A DNA stretch of 64,000 nt from QAMX01 sp964448855 (GTDB lineage Bacteria; Bacillota; Clostridia; Oscillospirales; QAMX01). The translations under genes were made by a program, and so were the position numbers. The stretch lies in contig CAYUXI010000001.1 in NCBI GenBank assembly GCA_964448855.1, positions 62,001 to 126,000 on the forward strand. Reading direction: 5' to 3'. This document shows, piece after piece, positions 59,990 to 64,000 of this stretch (position 1 is the stretch's first letter; each line of letters starts with the position of its first letter). The notes beneath the pieces were generated by a model. That model had not been told where the DNA came from. It saw nothing but the letters and a program-made list of their open reading frames with translations, and searched no databases.

Positions 59990-61165
59990 CTATTCTTTGC
60001 GAATAGCGACAATTGGCTGCAGCCGGGCTGCAGAGACGGCGGGCAGAATGCCGAAAACAAGGCCGACGATCAGCGTAACAACACAGGGGAGCAGAATGGA
60101 ATAGACATTGAATGTCAACGGAATTCCAATGGAAGCAAAGGCAATGCCTGCGACGAGGAGCCCGATGCCCAGCCCCAGTCCCCCACCAAGCGCTGTGACA
60201 ATCAGGGTTTCCAGCAGAAAGGTCAGCGCAATTTGCCAGGAGGATGCCCCGATCGCTTTGCAAATGCCGATCTCAGAACGCCGATCGGATACAGTGGCCA
60301 GCATGGCATTCATAATCCCGATGCCTGCCACAAACAGCGATATGGCAGCTGTGGCCGATAACACACGGGTGACCAGCGTGAGAATGGTATCGAATTCTTC
60401 CATATAGCCGGACAAATTTTCCACCTGAAAGCCGGAGCCTCTGTGATGCGTTCGTTGCAGCAACGCCTGAATTTTCTCAACGGCGGTATTGAGCTCGTTG
60501 CCGTTGATTTGAACGGCCAATTGACTGACGACGCCATCAGTCGTCACGGTGCTGTACGGCACATAGAGAAAGGACGGAATCTGAAAACCGAGCATCCCGG
60601 AAAGGCGATTCAGCGTGGAATGCACCACGCCGATCACCTGGTATTCCTCGGCGACGTTGTCAACCGTCAAGGCGATGCGCTTTCCGACAATGTTTTCACG
60701 CCCAAATAACTCCTGCGCAAAATCCACACCCACCACACAGACCGGACTGCCGTTGGAACATTCCGCAGCGGTAAACAGACGGCCGTACAACAGCTCCATC
60801 GACATATACTGATCCAGCTGCTGATCGACACCGAGCAGGATGCAGGTTTCACTTCGATTGCCGTATACGGAACAGGCGCTGATGCACGTTTCGAACGGCA
60901 TGAAGGAAGACACCTCAGGGATTCTGGCGCATAGCCGTTCCCCGTCTGTGACCGTCAATGGGGCGGTATCTCCGCTGAAGACCATGATGCCGCGAATCCC
61001 CATGCTTTCCAGCCCGTCATGAATCAAGGCTTTGCCGCTTTCACCGATGGCTGTCAGGAGGACAACGGCTGCAATTCCGATGGCGATTGCCAGCGCTGTC
61101 AGAAAGGAGCGACTTTTTCCACGCCGAACATTTCTGGAGGCCATGCAGAAATAATCTTTGAGCAT
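59990..61165 (-). CDS. MacB-like ABC transporter permease (FtsX domain)
   Basis: 391 residues. One N-terminal membrane helix (FLTALAIAIGIAAVVLL), a large extracytoplasmic MacB core domain (~residues 45-270) and three C-terminal helices of the FtsX family (AAISLFVAGIGIMNAMLATVSDRRSEIGICKAIGAS is the signature). Such permeases need a separate ATPase, yet none is adjacent. The adaptor gene lies eight bases upstream. Function in other bacteria: macrolide, lipoprotein or peptide efflux; here a sporulation link is possible. Confidence 0.9.
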   Translation of the reverse strand: MLKDYFCMASRNVRRGKSRSFLTALAIAIGIAAVVLLTAIGESGKALIHDGLESMGIRGIMVFSGDTAPLTVTDGERLCARIPEVSSFMPFETCISACSVYGNRSETCILLGVDQQLDQYMSMELLYGRLFTAAECSNGSPVCVVGVDFAQELFGRENIVGKRIALTVDNVAEEYQVIGVVHSTLNRLSGMLGFQIPSFLYVPYSTVTTDGVVSQLAVQINGNELNTAVEKIQALLQRTHHRGSGFQVENLSGYMEEFDTILTLVTRVLSATAAISLFVAGIGIMNAMLATVSDRRSEIGICKAIGASSWQIALTFLLETLIVTALGGGLGLGIGLLVAGIAFASIGIPLTFNVYSILLPCVVTLIVGLVFGILPAVSAARLQPIVAIRKE

Positions 61166-61172
61166 CCTGGCC

Positions 61173-62249
61173 TCACCTCTCGTCCTGTTCGGAAATCAGA
61201 ATCGGCATCCCGTCAAATAGTTCCGCAGAGGGATTTTCGATGAACAAGTCGTCCTTCGAAAAATCGCCGGAAACGACAATCCCCTCGTCGTTCTCATAGG
61301 CATAGGCAATGGGACGGCGAATTGCATGGCCATCGATGCACTGATAGACACATTCCTGCCCGTTTTCATCCAGTGTGATGGCAGAATGCGGGATGATCAG
61401 CGCCTGATTGTATTCCTTCAGAAAAATACAGCCCTTGACCGTCAACCCGCTCATCAATGTTTCACCCGTGAACAGCGTGGCGCTTGCTTCAATATAGGTT
61501 TCTGCCTTGGAAAGCAGACCGCCGGAGGTCACGGCGTAGGGACTGATCTCCGTGATTGCACCGGCAAATATCTGATCGCCAAAGGCCGAACCGGAGATAT
61601 TCACAGACTGACCGACCTGCAGCTTGGAAAGATAGGCCTCCGGCACGCGCAGCTTTGCGACCAGATGGCTGATATCATCTACAACTGCGGAGACGAACAG
61701 ACCGCTTGTGATTTCGCCGCTCTCCCAGTGATTCAGAAGCGTGACGGTGCCGTCAAACGGCGCATACAGGACACCGCTCTCCGAACTCTGCGCAGAGCCT
61801 GTAGCCGGTAAATAAAAGTCTCGAAAATAATCAGGGAGCTCGCCGTTGACGGCAGCATACTCAGCCGCCGATAAAATGGATGCATCGCTCAGCATCCCGT
61901 TCAGCTCATGCAGCCGATCGCGAATCTCGCGGATATAGGCATTGCCGGAATCGCGCGCAAGCTCGTCCGAGGAAAGGAGCCGATATTTCAGGAGTGGCTG
62001 TCCGGCGGATACAACATCGCCCTCTTCCACACAGATTTCTGTGATTTCTGCGGGGCTACCTATGGAAAGGCGCGCAGTGTGCACAGATTGCAATACGCCG
62101 GAGCAGCTGGCGGTCTCGTAAACTGTGGCCTGAGAAGGCGAAACGACATGAACGACAGGCGGCGTTTCGCGAATCAGTCCGGGCAGCCAATACCAGAGGA
62201 TGCCCAGAATCACGGCGGAGAGCGATATGGTGACAAGCAATCTTTTCAT
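61173..62249 (-). CDS. MacA/HlyD-like membrane-fusion adaptor
   Basis: 358 residues. One N-terminal membrane anchor (LLVTISLSAVILGILWYWLPG), then a barrel-sandwich/lipoyl segment (SIGSPAEITEICVEEGDVVSAGQPLLKY ... APFDGTVTLLNHWESGEIT), a short helical hairpin, and a beta-barrel domain (AKLRVPEAYLSKLQVGQSVNISG). Periplasmic-adaptor family; in Gram-positives (YknX-type) it works with an ABC permease and ATPase. It is the first gene of the run that ends in spoVM and follows a sigma-E-like promoter. Confidence 0.88.
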   Translation of the reverse strand: MKRLLVTISLSAVILGILWYWLPGLIRETPPVVHVVSPSQATVYETASCSGVLQSVHTARLSIGSPAEITEICVEEGDVVSAGQPLLKYRLLSSDELARDSGNAYIREIRDRLHELNGMLSDASILSAAEYAAVNGELPDYFRDFYLPATGSAQSSESGVLYAPFDGTVTLLNHWESGEITSGLFVSAVVDDISHLVAKLRVPEAYLSKLQVGQSVNISGSAFGDQIFAGAITEISPYAVTSGGLLSKAETYIEASATLFTGETLMSGLTVKGCIFLKEYNQALIIPHSAITLDENGQECVYQCIDGHAIRRPIAYAYENDEGIVVSGDFSKDDLFIENPSAELFDGMPILISEQDER

Positions 62250-62269
62250 GTATAAAAATGCCCCCTGAG

Positions 62270-62302
62270 ATAAACAATGAAATCATGTTATTTATTGTTT
62301 AT
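62270..62302. repeat. inverted repeat ATAAACAAT/ATTGTTTAT before the adaptor gene
   Basis: Nine-base arms at 62270-62278 and 62294-62302 with 15 bases between. The right arm overlaps the -10 of the predicted sigma-E promoter, so it could also be an operator. Confidence 0.4.
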
Positions 62303-62322
62303 CCGAGAAGGCAAAAATATAA
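62294..62322 (-). promoter_or_regulatory. sigma-E-like (mother-cell) promoter
   Basis: Minus strand: TTATATT (fits kmATATT at six of seven or better), a 14-base spacer, and TAAACAAT (six of eight to CATACAnT). The spacing is exactly that of Bacillus sigma-E promoters. It lies 45 bases before the adaptor gene start. Confidence 0.5.
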
Positions 62323-62369
62323 GGCGCTCACACAAAAATCAAGTGGAAAAAGAAAGAAGGCAACAAGTG

Positions 62370-62702
62370 ATGGGACTGATTCCCTGCACCATGGACTGTA
62401 TCTATGAGCATGAGGGCGAATGCGCTCTGGACAGAGCGGTTTCCGCGGGAACAGACCGGGGCGAGCTGTGCGCCTATTATATACGGCGCACCGAACAGCG
62501 AACGGTTACTTCACCGAATAAATGGAATCCAGATGCTGAATCAGAGATGCCATCATGTCGCTGTTGTGATCCGGCAGAATCACATCCGCCTGCTTCTTCA
62601 CGGCAGCCACAGCGTTCTCCGGCGCAAACGCAATCTGGGAGGCGCGCAGCATCGGCAGATCATTTTCCTGATCTCCGGCCGCATACAGATGGCGCTTGTT
62701 GA
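62370..62702 (+). CDS. small Cys-rich protein with unusual extended C terminus
   Basis: The first ~42 residues (MGLIPCTMDCIYEHEGECAL ... CAYYIRR) match a type of small four-Cys protein common in Clostridia, probably metal-binding; such proteins normally stop near this point at about 45-55 residues. Here the frame runs on to 62702, 197 bases antisense to the HAD hydrolase gene, giving a low-complexity Pro/Ser/Arg tail (110 residues in all) that looks like antisense translation. Either a natural stop was lost, or the tail is tolerated. agaaggcaacaagtg precedes the ATG. Divergent from the adaptor gene. Confidence 0.6.
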   Translation: MGLIPCTMDCIYEHEGECALDRAVSAGTDRGELCAYYIRRTEQRTVTSPNKWNPDAESEMPSCRCCDPAESHPPASSRQPQRSPAQTQSGRRAASADHFPDLRPHTDGAC

Positions 62703-63321
62703 CATTCAAAATCTGAGCCAGCTTCAAAGCTCCGATTCCCTTGTCCACGCACAGATTGAATACCTCCAGAAAGACCGGCGACGAAAAACAGACCGATGCT
62801 TTCTTGTAGTTTGCTTCGATCATGGCCGCGACTTTGGTCAGATCTTCCGTCGAACCAGTGAACAAAACCTTTAACCACGGGAACGGCATATCTGCCGGTG
62901 TATGATACAAAGTGTGTTCAATCGAAAAATCGAGCATATGCTTCAGGGAAATTTGATTCGCTTGGACTAAACCGGTGCGCTTGTGCGCGTAAATCTCCAG
63001 AGCGACATTCGGAAATTCGGTTAAGATCTGTTCGCAGAGCGGACAAAAATCTTCTTCCAGAGAAACCTGATGCAGAATGTTGCCGTTTCCCATGCTGACG
63101 ATCTGTGCGCCGTTGGCGAAGATCACGGGGGCATTCAGGATCATTTGTCTGTAAATTCCCATAAACGACTGGAAGAGACGCCCTGTTGCGAAGGTGAAAT
63201 ACCCGCCCTCGCTGATAAAATAGCGGATTGCTTCAGCGCTCTTTGCACCAATCTGTTTTTTGCTGTCTAAAAGCGTGCCATCCAGGTCTGTGACAATCAA
63301 AACGTTTGAAAATTTACCCAT
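62506..63321 (-). CDS. Cof-type HAD superfamily hydrolase
   Basis: 271 residues, HAD phosphatase with IIB-type cap. Motif I VTDLDGTLLDS, motif II FATGR, motif III Lys in KGIGALKLAQ and motif IV AAGDQENDLPML are present. Dephosphorylates sugar phosphates, nucleotides or phospho-cofactors. ATG 63321 with aaggaatttgag upstream; the longer frame to 63384 runs into thiT. It is 16 bases downstream of thiT and shares the TPP riboswitch, so a thiamine phosphate substrate is a reasonable guess. Confidence 0.92.
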   Translation of the reverse strand: MGKFSNVLIVTDLDGTLLDSKKQIGAKSAEAIRYFISEGGYFTFATGRLFQSFMGIYRQMILNAPVIFANGAQIVSMGNGNILHQVSLEEDFCPLCEQILTEFPNVALEIYAHKRTGLVQANQISLKHMLDFSIEHTLYHTPADMPFPWLKVLFTGSTEDLTKVAAMIEANYKKASVCFSSPVFLEVFNLCVDKGIGALKLAQILNVNKRHLYAAGDQENDLPMLRASQIAFAPENAVAAVKKQADVILPDHNSDMMASLIQHLDSIYSVK

Positions 63322-63337
63322 ACTCAAATTCCTTATG

Positions 63338-63901
63338 TTACGATTTTGAAGGCTGAAGATAGCGTTCCGGAAGATAGCGGACAATCAGGAACGCAGACAA
63401 AGCAGTGAGAATGATTTCCGGAATCATATAGGTTCCGTTATATGCAACGGAATACGGGAAAACAGCCCAGCCATCCCAGGCATAGCTTCCCCACAGCAGG
63501 ATTCCAGATACAATGTGACAACCATACCGAAGAGTTGTACATACAAGAGCAGCATAAATAAGCCCGAGTCTCTTTTTTCGAAAGAAAGCTGACAGACTCA
63601 AAACGCCAAATGCCATGAAATAATCCAACAGAAGCATGAGAAGATATGTGCTGAGTCCATCCGCCGGTGGCACCAGAGCGTGATTCTGAAACAGCTGCAG
63701 CACGGCATACACGAGGCTGGAACCCAAACCAAACAGGAAGCCAGAGCGATACCCGATGAAAAGAATGGGCAGCATGGAAAAACAGGTCACGGCACCGCCA
63801 TACGGCAGAAATTGAATTTGGATATAACTCAGCACAAAGGCCAATGCGACGAAAACGGCAGATTCCGTCAGCTTCTGAATCCGGGAACGATGAGCAGACA
63901 T
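63338..63901 (-). CDS. thiT: thiamine ECF transporter substrate-binding component ThiT
   Basis: 187 residues, six hydrophobic segments, the S component that captures thiamine for the shared ECF energy module (not in this window). LRYGCHIVSGILLWGSYAW and FPYSVAYNGTYMIPEIILT match the thiamine-binding signature with Trp, Tyr, Asn and Glu. ATG 63901 with aggagaagg upstream. A TPP riboswitch lies about 67 bases before the gene, which supports the assignment. Confidence 0.92.
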   Translation of the reverse strand: MSAHRSRIQKLTESAVFVALAFVLSYIQIQFLPYGGAVTCFSMLPILFIGYRSGFLFGLGSSLVYAVLQLFQNHALVPPADGLSTYLLMLLLDYFMAFGVLSLSAFFRKKRLGLIYAALVCTTLRYGCHIVSGILLWGSYAWDGWAVFPYSVAYNGTYMIPEIILTALSAFLIVRYLPERYLQPSKS

Positions 63902-63968
63902 ACAACCTTCTCCTGTAATTTCAAGTTGTCTGATCCGCTCAAAGCCCAAATGAGAAACTGTCAAAAAA

Positions 63969-64000
63969 CACTTCCTACGCCGGCATTATCCGGATCAGGT
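63969..64000 (-). promoter_or_regulatory. TPP riboswitch (3' part; cut by the window edge)
   Basis: On the minus strand the sequence from 64000 back reads ACCTGATCCGGATAATGCC followed by GGCGTAGGAAGTG, the conserved 3' half of the THI element (P4-P5 and the closing P1 strand). A T6 run follows at once, consistent with a terminator-type switch. It controls thiT and the HAD hydrolase. The 5' half is beyond 64000. Confidence 0.93.

Noticed and set aside
1..64000. CRISPR arrays, insertion sequences, prophage, rRNA and tRNA genes
   Set aside because: No repeated spacer pattern, no transposase or phage gene, and no cloverleaf candidate was found on reading both strands; a tool such as tRNAscan-SE should confirm.

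Overview
The window looks like chromosomal DNA of an anaerobic, endospore-forming member of the Clostridia, most likely the Oscillospiraceae/Ruminococcaceae group. The evidence is the spoIIGA-sigE-sigG cluster, a 26-residue SpoVM, a CIRCE element before groESL, strong Shine-Dalgarno sites with frequent GTG/TTG starts, short operons with consensus sigma-A promoters, meso-diaminopimelate genes and a type of PRPP synthetase and CD1247-like protein that I associate with Clostridia. The content is mostly core housekeeping. I see no prophage, insertion sequence, CRISPR array, rRNA or tRNA.

Layout. 1-3000: two co-transcribed ABC exporter half-transporters (the first cut by the window edge). 3093-5574: SpoIIGA, pro-sigma-E and sigma-G, with a forespore-type promoter before sigG. 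5677-8587: a DUF1015 protein, a small membrane protein and a divergent operon of three small proteins of unknown function. 8581-13923 (minus): five-gene operon with a PLP aminotransferase, trpS, a TagO/WecA-type transferase, UDP-GlcNAc 2-epimerase and an anchored LolA-like protein. 14168-22662: smc-ftsY-rph-rdgB-yhbY-nadD, then an LCP-family protein and rsfS, followed by leuS. 25262-31980: rpsU (58 residues), metG-tatD-oxidoreductase, groES-groEL.

32231-39534: metallo-hydrolase (minus), radical SAM protein, pcrA, mscL, a CarD-like regulator and an alpha-galactosidase-like protein. 39535-48471: a small Cys-rich protein (minus), purA behind an attenuator-like leader, glnA with an ANTAR regulator, guaA, an acetyltransferase, ddh and pyrG, together a nitrogen/nucleotide/diaminopimelate block. 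48538-55290: dapF with a TIM-barrel isomerase, a LarA-like protein and an M24 peptidase; then a PRPP synthetase, efp and a zinc-ribbon protein. 55349-58748: glyA-rarA (minus) and nth.

58881-62322 (minus) is the most interesting part: a MacA-like adaptor, a MacB-like permease, a protein of uncertain family, a 56-residue membrane protein and spoVM lie in one direction with short gaps, behind a site resembling a sigma-E promoter. This suggests a mother-cell operon whose last gene encodes the small coat-anchoring peptide. The window ends with thiT and a HAD hydrolase behind a TPP riboswitch cut by the window edge.

Other regulatory features seen directly: a hairpin placed exactly between the Shine-Dalgarno and start codon of leuS; five TTCGAA sites in the purA divergent region; a 22-bp perfect palindrome just before DUF1015; and a 16-bp perfect hairpin at 39632-39667. 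All functional assignments rest on motif recognition by eye; no database search was run.
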